DNA of 64,000 nucleotides from Sanghuangporus weigelae (lineage: Eukaryota; Basidiomycota; Agaricomycetes; Hymenochaetales; Hymenochaetaceae): contig CP137321.1 in NCBI GenBank assembly GCA_033182465.1, forward strand, positions 1,302,001-1,366,000, written 5' to 3'. Made by a program: the position numbers and the translations under genes. Positions 23,106 to 35,066 of the stretch are shown piece after piece; the first letter of the stretch is position 1; the number at the start of each line of letters is the position of its first letter. The notes beneath the pieces are model-generated. The model was not told the DNA's origin and searched no databases. It saw only the letters and a program-made list of their open reading frames with translations.

Positions 23106-26100
23106 ATGGCCAAGAGTATGGCTTTGAATCCTAGCTCCGTTCCCTTTTTCCCTTCTGGAATGAGCACGAATGGTTCCGAGCAGGCCAGTGTTGGTGCTGG
23201 ATTAGGTTTCAAGGTGCCCACAACTGATAGAGACCGCGAGCCGTCGCGCGCGTCCATCACGACATTTATCTCTTCGGATTATCGTTCAGCCAGTTCGTCG
23301 CCCGTTGGCTCTTTGCCGACCACGGATAGTGGTGATGGGCCGATACGAACCAATTCCGGATCAAACTCTCCTGATTCCTCTGCGCTTGGCCAGCAAGCAG
23401 AAGAAAAGGATAAAAGTTTGCCTGACGTGTCTCGTTCACTTCAGCCACTTCGCGAAGGTGGCCCTATCATCGCACATTCTAGTGATACCTTCGACGGTGA
23501 AGAAACTCCGGGACCTCGTGCAATCCATCACTGGGTTATGAAGGCGCAGGCGCCAGCAAATCAAAGAAATGACTCCGTGGAATTCATGTCGGCTACGCAT
23601 GACGCGCAACAGGACCATCGCTTCAGCCAGACTATTATGCCCGGACCGAACAGGTCCTTGACGAGCTCTACTTCCCAATCGTTTCATACACCAATCAAGC
23701 CGGCGTCCCCAGCATCCTCAATTGGTTCCGCTAGTATTAATACATCCAGCGTTGATTTCTCCTCTTCAAGTTTCGAAGCTCAAATTAAAAACTCTCCGAC
23801 TATACGCGACTTATTGGATCGCCTTACAAGATGCGAGTTTTCTAACCGTGAAATTCAGCGCGAGCTAGCCGAAATGCACACCAAGGTTAACTTCCTCGTC
23901 GAGAGATCCTTGGGGTCTTTGACGACCGAGCCGGAGTTCAAAAATCCATTCGCTCCTACCAACGCGGCGTCGCGCAGCCTCACTCCTTCAATGGGTCTGG
24001 GTCCGCTTCAGACAGCAGCGTTTCCTGTTGGCTCGACCGTAAAGTCTGATGAACTTACTCAGTTATCCAATAGGATTAACAGCCTCACGACGTCTGTTGG
24101 TCAACTGCTTACTCTACAGACTCAACAGCACATGTCAAGCCTTCAGCAGAGTTTCGGGCAATCTGCCGGAACTGGCCCCCTCCAAAGCAACATCGATATT
24201 GCACCAAATCAGACTATCCTTTCGCCTGCGGTGGGCAATCTCGGACATGGGCTTCCGAATAGACCGGACTTACGTCCGTCTCCTCGGGTACCAAATCCTC
24301 CTATGCGTACGTGGTCCGCTGGAACGTTGGAATTGCCTATGCGTCCTGCGGACATGAATATCGGAAGACCGGATACTATTCATCGCGACAAGCGCAAATC
24401 GATCGCTGGGTTGATGAGAAGAGATTCTGCCGGAGTAAGTATCAAAGTCTCTGTTTAGACGTTGAAATGCATTTAAATTCGTCGTAAGATGCCTGATTCT
24501 CCAAATGACCAGTGGCTCGGCCAAGGGGGCTCTCCGCGTGACCCGGGACCGGTCGCTACGAAATGGGAGCATCTGCCACTTGCAGCTGATCTATTGCGTT
24601 CGCTGAATAAATTTGGGTGCGTCTACTTTCAAATGTCTGCTTCCGGTCGGTTATTCAATCCGCTTGTTTAATTCAGCGTCGGCCCGCCCAATAAAATTCA
24701 ACAAAGAGCCTTGCCCTTCCTTCTTAGAGGTGCGGATATCATCGCTCAAGCTCCGCCAACGCAGGAACGGATTGCGGCCTATGTAATTCCAGCGATTCAT
24801 GTTGCCGTGACGTACATGAATCAAACTTTGATCAGCCGTGGGCCTCTCGTCGTCCTCATTTCTACTACGGTGGATCAGGCAACACAAGCTCAACGCATAA
24901 TTCGAGATCTAGGCGGTTCTATTGGCGTCAAATCGGCGCTTGGCGTAGGTTCACTTGGCCCAAACAGCGATGTTTCGCAAGAACTACGTGTGTTGCAGCA
25001 GAACATGCCTCATATAATATGCGGCACTCCACAGAAACTTCATGCGCTTTTCACTGCTCCGGGAGGATTGTCCGGTTCCGAAGTCCGTTTTCTTGTATTG
25101 GACGAGGTGGATCAACTAATTGCTCGCAACTTGCACGAATTCGTTTTTAACATTGTAAAGCTACTCCCCCCGTCGCGCTCACGTGGAATTAACACATCAA
25201 CTCCTGGCCAATCGCATCTCGGTCCTCTTGACTCGCCATTCTCTCCTAGTGCAGGACGACGTGTTTCGGCCGTCGGTGTTATAGGATTCAATGGATCAAT
25301 TTCTGCTAATCCCGGGAATGCCTCACAGATCGAACGGCAAACAGCTTTGTTTTCTAATACCGTCCCTCAAGACGTTCTGAACTTAGCTAATGCCATCCAG
25401 CTGCGCGAGCCTGTTCGTGTCCTGGTGAGACGGGATGGAAATGTTACGCATTCCGAAACAAACCAGGGCACGAAAGGTCTTCGTCAGTTCTATCTATACC
25501 TTGCCTTTACGGCATCAGGAGCACGTTCCGATCCGTCGGCGATGAATGCTGGCGGAGGACATGGCATCATCGGCTCGGGACGCACTACAGGTTCAAGTGC
25601 CGAGGTGAATCAAGCCCGAGAATGGAAACTTGATGCTCTTGCAGACCTTTTGGATGATATAGAGGTACCGCAGATAATCATTCACGTCGGTGGACTCACG
25701 GCTCTGGATGCTGTGGTTTATAAGCTGGCAAGCAAGGGTCTTGAAGCCATTCCTCTGGTTAGTATTCTTGAAAGACATCATCTGAATGCTGACACAATTT
25801 GTCTCTAGCATAGTGACATGAATGCTGGCGCCAAACTAGCCGCTTTGAACAAGTTCAGGAATTCAGTTGGCGGAATGTTGAGAAAGCCTGTGACGAAGGT
25901 GTTGGTCGTCTACGATGTTCAAGTTAAGGCACCGGATGTGTTCCAGGTTCCCTTGGTCATAAATTATGGTACTTTGACAAATCCTTCGGAAAGGAAACCT
26001 GTTAATCATATTTTCAACTTAGATTTGCCTCAAGCTGTGGAAGAATATGCGCATCGGTATGCATGCTATGTTCATTCACTTGATGACCCTCCTAAAATTG

Positions 26101-26377
26101 TTGTCAGCGTCGCACCGGCTATCGCCAATAACTATTCTAAGGCGGGAGTGGTCGTAAACTTTGTGACCGCTACCGGGGGCGACGTCGAGATGTTGCGTTC
26201 TATTGAATGTTTCTACAAGTACGTCGCTGCCGTTCCCTGTTGTCACGAACGTAGCTTACTGACATCATTTTCACCAAGGATAAAATGCGTAAGTATCCAC
26301 CCTTGAATTAATTCTGATGTCGCTAACCTGTCCCCGACTAGCCCGAAGTGCCTCTCAGTATCCGCGATCTGTTCTAG
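23106..26377 (+). CDS. eIF4A-like DEAD-box pseudohelicase with long disordered N-terminus
   Basis: About 450 Ser/Pro-rich residues, with a short coiled coil (IRDLLDRLTRCEFSNREIQR), precede two RecA-like domains that follow eIF4A/FAL1 closely. The Q motif region is kept (PPNKIQQRALPFLLRGADII). Motif I, normally AQSGTGKT, is AQAPPTQER; motif II is DEVD instead of DEAD; motif III SAT is SNT. Motif V loses its Arg (VQVKAPDVFQ), and motif VI HRIGRGGR becomes HRVAPAIANN. The C-terminus FYKDKMPEVPLSIRDLF matches the eIF4A ending. All exons join in frame with no stop, so it looks like a working gene whose product cannot use ATP. It may act as an RNA- or eIF4G-binding scaffold; this is inference. Introns split motif VI and the final exon. 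Confidence 0.85.
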
Positions 26378-26789
26378 TGTTCCTTGCCTCGACTCTTCTG
26401 TATCAGTAATCTCGTGCTGTGTTCTTGTCAACGGTCATCTCAAGCCATATTGGACATCTCTTCAAATCTGTTTCATACCCTTAAACATGGCCCTTACGCC
26501 TCATTGTGTCATTACTTGATAGCTTTCTGTTTTCTGTGGATTAGTCAGTTGTTACACACCATGTACACCATATACAGCTTCCTCTATCTTTTGCCCAGGA
26601 GTAAATTTGTTTTCACGTGTAGTCTTTTTGTTCGAACAGATAATGGCTGTCTATACTCGAATACGTATTATACGAAGTGTCCCGTCTTCACTACATGTTG
26701 CTAGTTGGTACCCAGACACGATTTCACCATCCTGTCGCCTTGGTCGCCAGGACATGCGGTGGATCTGACCGAGATGCGCAATACTATTG
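26378..26789. other. Convergent intergenic region, 410 bp
   Basis: T-rich spacer between the eIF4A-like gene and ELP2; likely 3' untranslated regions. Short reading frames here show no family features. Confidence 0.4.
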
Positions 26790-29700
26790 TTATATTAGAA
26801 AATCTCTCTGGCTTGAATTAGAAAAAAAATGCGACCTTTTACCGAGACAAACTTGCTGCGTCCACTTTTCAGGTGTCTCCTTCAGTCCGTCGTAAATCGA
26901 AATTTCGCCATTCTCCGTACCGATAGCTAATAGTCGCCTATTTCAATGTCAATATGAGCAGAAAAAGCGTATGAGAAAAAAAGACCTACCTCCCATCAGG
27001 AGACGCCTCCGTCAATGCGACTGCTGTCGCAGCTTCCTTTAATTTAATCGTATGTCGTGGAGTCTGCTTTTTCGAAGACAGATCGTGAACATGCCAAATT
27101 TTTACCTAAAGAGTCCGACAGTACTGAGCCAACTGGATGGCGATTGATATCTCTGAATCTCTTACCGTCTTGTCTCTAGAGGCAGTGACGAAAATGTCGT
27201 TTTCATGGGCCCAAGCGCAGTCCCAAATGATACGTGCATGCGATTTGTCCGCCTTTACAGCAACGTAACCATCTGAGAAACGATCATAGTAAACAAGCCT
27301 CAAGACGTGTCAGTTCAGGCTTACCATCATTCCTTTCATATAAGCACCAGCTCCTATCCCTGGAGACAGAAAGTATATATCGATCGTCAGGACTAAATGC
27401 GATTCGTGTAATTGTTAATTGATGCCCGAACAGAGTCTGCCCGTAAAGCTGCCAATTCTTCGTCTCATAAATCTTGATCCCCGCATGTTCAGGAGTAGTT
27501 GCCTTGCAAGAGGTCGCAACAAATTCTCCAGAGTGCGAGGCCACTATGGCATGCAACTGCAATAGAATTGCTTAAATTTTCAGGGACAAGTTGGGAGAAA
27601 TTAAGACAGTTTTTACTTCGTAGCCATGTCCGAAGAGCTTCTCCACTTCTGGCCACAGGGTAGAGACAGCGAGCTCTCCCTCAAATGGTCTTCTCTGTAC
27701 AGTTGAGGTAGTCGGAAGAGGAAAAGGGGTTTCGGCAGAATCATCTAGAGCTTTTCCAGTATCAAATAGAAATAACTAACAAGGTAATTACCTCCGTCGA
27801 CGGCCTTGTTAGATAATCCAAGTGGGGGTACAGAAGCCGCTGCGGGTCTCTATATTTGATTTTAGTTTGAATTGAGTGTAGATCTGTTATTACTAAAGTA
27901 TACCTCTGCTTCATCATCAATATCCGGAAGGATACCGAGATGCTTGCATAATGAAACGAAACTTCGAGGTGCATCAAACACTCGAGCAACCTTTTCATCC
28001 GCGATGCTCACGAATCGGGTCGATGTAAGGAAGACGGCGTCAATGAGATCATATCCATGCACTTGCGGTCGGCAGATTTCGTGCCATAATTCTGCTCCAC
28101 CGGTTGAGCTAGCAAGCACATTGCCATGAATGCGTGTTGTCTGATCAGGTCTAGATTCATCGTTCGATTTATTCGACGGCGATAATTTGGTATTATTCGT
28201 TTACTCACCCAGTTGAGATTAGATATTCTCCTCCCGGACTCCACGAAATGCCCTGTACTGGGCCCCTATGCCCAGTAACTGCACTTGCTTCTCTCCAGGA
28301 CTCACGAGACCGATTCGATGAATCAGCATTTTGTAGTTGAGATCGCCAGCGTCGCCATCCTCCTGACCACCCCCAGGCAAGCACGTCAGCTCCATCTCGT
28401 GCCCAGAGCCCTCCGATGAATCCGCCAAGTCTCTGCCCGCCTACATCACCGAACCGTTGCTGATTTATCCATAGCGATGTAGAAATTCCTGTCGAAGTAG
28501 ACACGGATGTGGGAGCCCATAAGATGATAGAGGAGTCAGTTGAGGTCGAGAGGAGCATTGGGCCGGAAAGATACGAGGGTCTCCAAGAGAGTGAAGTGAT
28601 TCCGGCTTCATGACCAATTAGGAGAGCGTCAAAGGTAATAGAATAGTGCAGAGAACTGTAAGTTTGCTTTCAATCAGGTTCAGGAAACGTATGAAGATAA
28701 ATGACCGTACCTTCCGTCCTTGCTTTTGGTAGCAAACACATGTCGCTTCATTGAGATTTGCCGCCCACCTTCTTCTCCTTCTCCGAAGTCGCCGAGAGAG
28801 GCCTCAAATGAATCGAGCAAGTCATCAGTCAAGATATTAGACTGCTGGTCCATAGATAGAAGTTTCTTTGCGACCGGTTCTATATTCCACAGACGAATTG
28901 TCCCGTCTTGAGAACCAGAAGCTAAGGTCAGAGTTGACGGACTAGCAATGTCGTATTGGAATGCAAGACTTTTCACCCAGTCTTCGTGTCCAGGCAGCGA
29001 AGCAGCTCGTACAAACTTTAGTACAGGCTGAGTTTCAGTAAGACTAAAGCACCGACGGGCATCTTACCGTCTCTTCAGATCGCGCGAAGATCGATATATT
29101 CCTTTCCGTCGAGGACACAGCCATTACGATGCCTTTTTACAGAATCAGCCAGAGCGAGGAAGCGCAGACAGTGAGTGGCAACCTACTATCAGATTTCGGT
29201 AGAGATGCGATCTGAATATCGAGAGGATACCTGCCCTTCATATCTATCCTCTGGATTTCTTCAAATCTATCTGAAGGACGATTAGAATGCTGAAAACGAG
29301 AAGTAGCCTTAAATATCACCTTTCTTTTCTCCAGGCAAAGAAACACGTTTCCATACGATAACTATTGCATCTGACGAGCCTGTAATAATGTAGTCTTCGT
29401 GGACGGCCAGGGCTGTTATGGACTTGGTATGTGCTTGCCAGGCGCTCACAGTCAACCACTGAAATGCGGAAAAGTGTTCAGTATATATTCAAGCACCTTG
29501 ATAGTCTCTTTTCTCGCCTTTTCATCATCCAGTCTCCAGCACCTCACAAGACCTCTGTCATCCGCGCTGAAGAAGCAACTCTCGCCAGACTTGAAGCGAA
29601 CGCAAGTTACAAGTCCATCATGGCCTGGTAGTGTTTGATAGATTCCGTTGTTGTCATCTTCCTGAAGGATCCATACAGTCAAATATATGCGCCGTCTAGA

Positions 29701-29844
29701 CAATAGCACACGTACAGTCGCATACCAGAGCGCTACGAATGAGCCCGATCCGAAGGCAACCAAAGATGAGTCTGATGCATGGGCAGTGCGGGAATACCGG
29801 TTCGCGGACGCAGATATATAATCAAGAGACACAGCTGCTGACAT
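26790..29844 (-). CDS. ELP2: Elongator complex protein 2 (ELP2)
   Basis: Double WD40-propeller scaffold of Elongator, the complex that modifies wobble uridines of tRNAs. The start MSAAVSLDYISASANRYSRT is followed by LVAFGSGSFVALWY and LPGHDGLVTCVRFKSGESCF. Other blades: DSSIILWAPTSV, RLGGFIGGLWARDGADVLAW, GHRGPVQGISWSPGGEYLIS, the plant/fungal signature around RPQVHGYDLIDAVFLTSTRF, SGEFVATSCKATTPEHAGIK, RIIWDCAWAHENDIFVTASR and LLAIGTENGEISIYDGLKE. This order is that of ELP2. Many short introns are present. I chose the MSAAVS start; an in-frame ATG lies 93 nt further out. The C-terminus ends near SQRDFLI. Confidence 0.9.
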
Positions 29845-30137
29845 ACTAGGCTGGTGAGAGCACTGCAAGCTGCTGGCTTCAACTTTTGCGTTGAGGTTGG
29901 CGGGTACTGAGTTCCCGTGATGAGATTGATTGTACAATTTCGCCTCAAGTTCCTAAGACCGTTTAAGCGGGAGGCAAAGTTGACAGAGATACAGATGCCG
30001 AGTTAATTTTCCAAGCCAGGTGAGTCGGAATAGGGATCATTGTCCAAAATACTGTCGCTTCACGCTACCTTCGCGCTCTCGACTCTTTCGTCAACTCTTC
30101 AGATTCTGCTCCGCCCCGCAATGCTTGTATAGGATCT
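29845..30137. promoter_or_regulatory. Divergent promoter, ELP2 and holo-ACP synthase
   Basis: 293-bp spacer between divergent start codons, with CT-rich stretches towards the right-hand gene. No further element is recognised. Confidence 0.4.
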
Positions 30138-30580
30138 ATGATACTTGGAGTTGGCTTGGATATCGTCCATCTCCCTCGAATAGCATCACTGATAGCTCGA
30201 AGAGGACCAGAGCGGTTCGCGCGTCGCATTCTCAACCAGAAAGAACTGGCCGAGTGGAGTCCAATTGCAACCAAGCCTGACTCTCTTCGGTTTCTCGCAG
30301 TCCGGTATGTCATGTACGTGTATCTATGCTGACGTGTTTCCTTACACGGTTTAGGTTCAGTGTGAAGGAGGCAGCATATAAAGCTTTGTATCCTACATGT
30401 CGGCCAACGTGGAAGGAACTATCCTACATCCGCTTTGGCGACAAGTTTCCTGGTTCGAAGCCAGAGCTCTTGTACGAACCGGCTGAGAAGTCATTGCGAG
30501 CAAGAGTCGGACAATTGCATGTATCCGTCACTCATGATGGGGAATACGTTGCTTCGACAGTCATAGCCGAGGCTCCGTAG
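30138..30580 (+). CDS. Holo-[acyl-carrier-protein] synthase (AcpS/PPT2 type)
   Basis: 4'-phosphopantetheinyl transferase of the small AcpS class that arms the acyl carrier protein, probably the mitochondrial one. The protein opens MILGVGLDIVHLPRI, where GxDxV is the Mg2+-binding motif. It continues RFARRILNQKELAEW, then after one intron FSVKEAAYKALYP with the KExxxKA motif, and ends LHVSVTHDGEYVASTVIAEA. About 130 residues is normal for this class. Holo-ACP is needed for mitochondrial fatty-acid and lipoate synthesis and for LYR-protein assembly, which fits its neighbours. The stop is only 47 bp from the convergent IBA57 stop. Confidence 0.9.
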
Positions 30581-30626
30581 TCAGAGCTCACTCTAAATGC
30601 GTTCTTTATGATAGAAATTTGTTTTA

Positions 30627-31925
30627 TTAGGGTGCATTACTACTACCATCTTCCCGACGGGGCCACCAGTCGGGCCACCAATGTGATACGTCCCACGATT
30701 CGCCTATACGGAACTTCAGAACTCCTTTTTCAACGAGGTCGACCTGCTCTAGTCTCATAAGTGCCAACCCCACGCCTTCCGTCGAGCTCAGAAGTTTTCC
30801 AGTGCCTCGTACTCTTGGCCGTGGCTCTGTGACACTTTCCTCATACTCAACCCGAATGTCTGCATTGACGGGTGGTGCCGCATCTTGAGACGAGTTCTTT
30901 TCGTTCCTAACAAGGGATGAGAACGGGAGGAGCGGGAGACTTGACGGAAACCACGTACCTTTCGAGGTGTACAGGCAAGATACGCTTACGGAGGACGCCG
31001 GTATGATATGTACGAACTGTTAGTTCCTGTCCAACATAACACCCTTTCCTAAAATCCACTAAATGATTCGTGATCACTTGAACCACCACGCCCGAGTTAA
31101 TCTACTCACAACCACCCATTATGTCGAGATTTGACTCCATTGGGAAAGCTTGCAAGGGAGGGATATCATCGATACCCTCTGGTACACCGTGCAATATGCG
31201 ATGAAGCGTGTATGCGCCATGGTCAGCCGTATCATGAGATGTTACTTCCGGCGCTGGACTTGACTGAGAGAGCCGTTCACGAAAGAGTTCGACCATTAAA
31301 CGTACGCTTATCCCCCTTGTGAATGAGAACCCTTCTGCCCATATCGACTGCTCGTCTATCTCTCAACGAAGTCGTTTCCGCGTCCCCATCACTCCAGGGC
31401 CAACCTTCCGACAAATCCCAAGCAGGTTCAATGACACCGCTCCGTGCCCAAGCCCATCTTCGCGGGCTCTCCCATTTCTTTGCATCCTCAGATCCCCAGA
31501 TGGACCAGATGTCGTACTCGTTTGAGACGTCTTCCACTTTGACCTTTGATCTTAGAATGAACCGCTTCAAAGTTTGTAGAAGCGGCGGTGCTTCTGAAGG
31601 TCGGGAGTCGTATTCGATGAAATACCCATCATGGCCTCTTGCATTTTTCTTCGGATAAACAAAGATGTCATATAGTACTCTTCCCTATTATGAACGAGGT
31701 GTTGTGAGATTATGTAGTGAACTAATAGAACCGCCAGGACTTTACCTGAGCATGAAGTAATGCAGAAAAGAATGGTCCTCGAGGAGGATTCGGAACTGTG
31801 GATGCTACGATGCCATTCAGGAACTCAGTCGCCTGAGAGCCGGATAGGTACAGCAACGCTCTGTTCGGGACAGGCGCGACTGTAGGCGTCGTTCGTAGCA
31901 AATGCCGTACTGCAGCTGGCAACAT
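30627..31925 (-). CDS. IBA57: IBA57-like mitochondrial Fe-S assembly factor (CAF17)
   Basis: Folate-binding, GcvT-like protein that helps make mitochondrial [4Fe-4S] proteins such as aconitase and lipoyl synthase. The N-terminus ([20 protein letters not shown]) looks like a presequence. The fold follows with [20 protein letters not shown], the YFIEYDSR strand, [11 protein letters not shown] and the family signature [20 protein letters not shown], which holds the conserved Cys. The C-terminus is Trp-rich ([12 protein letters not shown]). An in-frame ATG at 32030 is only a few bases from the start of the divergent PET191 gene, so I prefer 31925. Three to four introns are present. ISCA1/2 are its usual partners in the family. 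Confidence 0.9.
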
Positions 31926-32035
31926 ACCGACTCGGGATGACTGTTGCACGCAAGACGCGTCCGAGTCGGTCAGACGCGGAAGCTCACTCTCACTCACTGT
32001 GTGCAAGTCTTGTGCACTGACCACGACCAACGATC
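31926..32035. promoter_or_regulatory. Bidirectional promoter, IBA57 and PET191
   Basis: A 110-bp spacer between divergent start codons serves two mitochondrial assembly genes. No TATA box is visible; the AG/CT-rich sequence fits a shared TATA-less promoter. Confidence 0.45.
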
Positions 32036-32357
32036 ATGTCTTCATCATGTAACGACCTCAAAGCCTTGCTCAAAAGCTGCCTTATGCGCTCAGACTGTGT
32101 CGTCAAAGACGGTCGTCTACCGTCTGATTGTTTACGGAATCATCTCGACGAGCTACCAGAGGAGTGCAGAGCAGTACGGTTAGCGGTTTACAACTGTAAA
32201 CGCGGAATGGTGAGCATCTGCTTGCTCTGGAATATAAGCTGACGGAAACTTATTGTTCTGGATGCAGCTCGATATGCGCAAACGATTCAGAGGAAATAAT
32301 CCCGGTTATGTTCCTCCCCCTCCTCGATCAGAACCTGTAGAAGCAACCGCGTCGTGA
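32036..32357 (+). CDS. PET191: Cytochrome c oxidase assembly factor PET191/COA5
   Basis: Small twin-Cys protein of the mitochondrial intermembrane space required for complex IV assembly. MSSSCNDLKALLKSCLMRSD is followed by CVVKDGRLPSDCLRNHLDEL, PEECRAVRLAVYNCKRGM and, after one intron, LDMRKRFRGNNPGYVPPP. The Cys spacing and the C-K-R-G-x-x-D-M-R stretch are those of PET191. About 87 residues is close to the family size. It is shared by promoter with IBA57 and followed by HEM14, which makes a haem precursor for the same complex. Confidence 0.92.
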
Positions 32358-32735
32358 CCACAACGCAACTGCACATTTACAAAACGATAGTGAGCCTTTA
32401 TTTGTTACATTCATGATTAATTCTAAATGTAACATTGCTGCTCAGAAGTGTTGTGGAATTTCTCCTGTCTTGCACGGTAGCGGATAGCTGTACAATACTA
32501 CAACTAATTCTGTATCTTTTATCCTTATTCCGAAATCGCAATTATTTTGGAATTAGCCCAGATTGCATTCCGAGAGTGAGGACTAACAGTTATTTCATTT
32601 TTTGGTGGTGGTCCGACTGCTTCCGTGTGATCCGCGAATGCGTCTCACGTCCTTCACCTTTGGCTTCTACAACTACCATGAGATACTAGTAAACAAGCTC
32701 ATGCACTTATTCATATTCATCTAGATGATCTCAAA
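32358..32735. other. Intergenic region, 378 bp
   Basis: T-rich gap between PET191 and HEM14, probably 3'-UTR followed by the HEM14 promoter. No gene is supported. Confidence 0.4.
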
Positions 32736-34332
32736 ATGCCTCCAAGTACAATAGCTGTCATCGGAGGCGGAATCACAGGTCTCAGTTCCGCGTTCCATCT
32801 CTCGCGCCGATTCCCTCAGGCAAGCATCGTCCTACTCGAGAAATCGAGCAGAGACGGAGGCTGGATCCGAAGTCGACGTGTAGAAGTGAAGGATTCGCAT
32901 GGAAATAAGGCAGAAATTCTGCTGGAAGCTGGTCCGAGAAGTTTGAGACCAATTAGCAAGGCCATACTGGAATTGGTGAGTCCGTTCGACGTTGCCTGTT
33001 TACCCAGCTGATGACCTGGAAGGTATAGACAAACCTTCTTAATCTCACCTCGTCTATAATCACGACTCCAAAATCTTCAAAAGCTGCGAAGGACCGGTTT
33101 CTGCACATCCCCGGTCAACCTGGGCTTACTCGTCTACCTTCTTCGCCGTTGTCTCTGTTGGCAACGCCCTATGCGTCATCGATCCTCGTCCCTTCTATTC
33201 TCCGCGAACCTATCCGACGGGCGAACAGACCAAAGGATGCGGACGACGAATCTTTTAGTTCTCTTTTGGCACGACGTTTCGGGCACAAACTCGAGCGTAT
33301 CTTCGGAAGTGCTTTGATTCATGGGATCTACGCAGCGGATGCCAGAGCTCTAAGCGCCAAAGCTACGTTTCCTATTCTCCTCGAAGCCGAAGAACGTGGA
33401 CGCGGGAGTATCGTTCTTGGGATGCTCAAAGCGGGATCAAAGAAGAACGACATGCAACAGTACGACGTCGGAGACGTTCAGAGTCTGGTGAATGACGCTG
33501 CCGTCTTTTCATTCGTTGACGGATTGGAGACCATTCCTAAATCGCTGAGAGAGTACTTGGACAAATCAGAGAAAGTGAAGATTAGGACAAACACTGGGGT
33601 GACTTCTCTACGACCAAAGCTTAATGCTGAGGGCATTGAGGTGCGATCCATTGGTTTGTCCACTAAATACGACTTTAATCACGCCTTCCTTAGGTCGACC
33701 TAGCAAACGGGGAGACTGTATCTGCATCGCATGTTGTGTCTGCTATTCCGCTTGGCAGGCTAGAGAACCTATTACCATCACACAGTGCACTCCCGCATCT
33801 TACAACAAATCCAATGTCGTCCGTGACTGTGGTCAATATCGTCTTCCCTCCATCCAAGGTTCCCATCCACCCTCCTGGATTCGGCTACCTCATCCCCCGT
33901 CCCGTCGGTGGATACTCGAGGCACGGTACGGGGTTCCTTGGCACCGTCTTCGATTCCTGTTCCCTCGGAGCTCAGGATACGGGTGCTCCAGGTTTCACGA
34001 AACTGACCGTCATGCTCGGAGGGCCATACGACATCACACCCGCTCACACGAAGATCGAGAATGTGCTCGCGCAATTGCAGCACCACCTTTCGCCGATTCA
34101 TCATCGAATCGGAGGTGCACGCTTACCTTGGCCTGTATACTTCGAGGTGATGGAGCATAATGAGTGTATTCCGCTGCCTCTTGTTGGGCATGTTCGGAGG
34201 ATGGAAGAGTTGAGAGCGGCGCTCAAGACGGGCCCTTGGAAAGGAAAATTGGAAGTGATAGGTGCCAGCGTTGACGGTGTTAGTGTCGGCGATTGCGTCG
34301 AGGCGGCCAGGAAAGTGGGGAGAGATTGGTGA
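32736..34332 (+). CDS. HEM14: Protoporphyrinogen oxidase (HEM14)
   Basis: FAD enzyme of the inner mitochondrial membrane that oxidises protoporphyrinogen IX to protoporphyrin IX, the step before ferrochelatase. The N-terminus carries the dinucleotide-binding motif IAVIGGGITGLSSAFHLSRR with the acidic residue in VLLEKSSRDGGWIRS. LEAGPRSLRP, the central FGHKLERIFGSALIHGIYAA and SAKATFPILLEAEERGRGSI follow. Then come HVVSAIPLGRLENLLP, GFGYLIPRPVGGYSRHGTGF and the FAD-closing C-terminus VIGASVDGVSVGDCVEAARK. Two or three introns are present (after AILEL, and near 33655). Length, about 500 residues, is normal. Confidence 0.93.
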
Positions 34333-35066
34333 GATCGAAAAGAAAACATATATAGCCTGAATTTACTCCCGGCGAAAACATTTGGATAATCTTAAGTCTT
34401 TTCGAGGCGACCACCCATGGCATGGACTTTGCCATCAAGAAAATTGTTTCCCATGAAATCATTGAGCCAACGACATCGTTTCAACATCAAGTCATGAATA
34501 CCAGCGAGCTGCCTGACTCGGAATGGCGACCAAGAGGAAGTACTGTTAACATTACATTGCTCTGGCTCCGCCGACTGCGCATCACGGTCGGAGCCACAGG
34601 CTGACAAGGAGTACAAATCACGAAGACACGTAGCAGAGAACGTCATGGTTTGTTTGTCAGGCCAATATTTAACGCAGATACCGCATACATGGCCTTGCAT
34701 CCTCAATATACGACATACGACATTCGACATTAACCTATTCAACTGTATCTACTGTCCCGTGTGACCAGGTATCGAGCTCGTTGAACAAACAACAGATCCA
34801 GGGCCTATCTGTCCGTTCGGTCCAAGGTGCTCAATGAAGGCCCTTCGACCGGAGGGACAGAGTACCTGAGATCTCTCTGAGGCATGTCTCGACTCGAACG
34901 GCTGAGGGTAGTAGAGACGACGACGTTCGCAGCGCAACTTTGCACGTGAGCGTGAGAGTAACGCAATGAGATTAATGACATAACACAGTGCTTACATAAC
35001 ATTTCCGAAAACGAAATAAATGTCTTCGTCTTGTCTCCAGTCATCGTTCGTTCTACGCCCGCCAAT
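34333..35066. other. Intergenic region, 730 bp
   Basis: The longest gap in the window. Reading frames on both strands are short and show no family features. Part of it must be the HEM14 3' end and the GPN3 promoter. No repeat or RNA gene is seen. Confidence 0.4.

Noticed and set aside
31926-32030. N-terminal extension of IBA57 to an ATG at 32030
   Set aside because: It would begin within a few bases of the divergent PET191 start codon and is unlike the family. The shorter start gives a good presequence.
34392-34742. 116-residue minus-strand frame in the HEM14-GPN3 gap
   Set aside because: No recognisable motif, mixed composition and no nearby promoter-like sequence; treated as chance.
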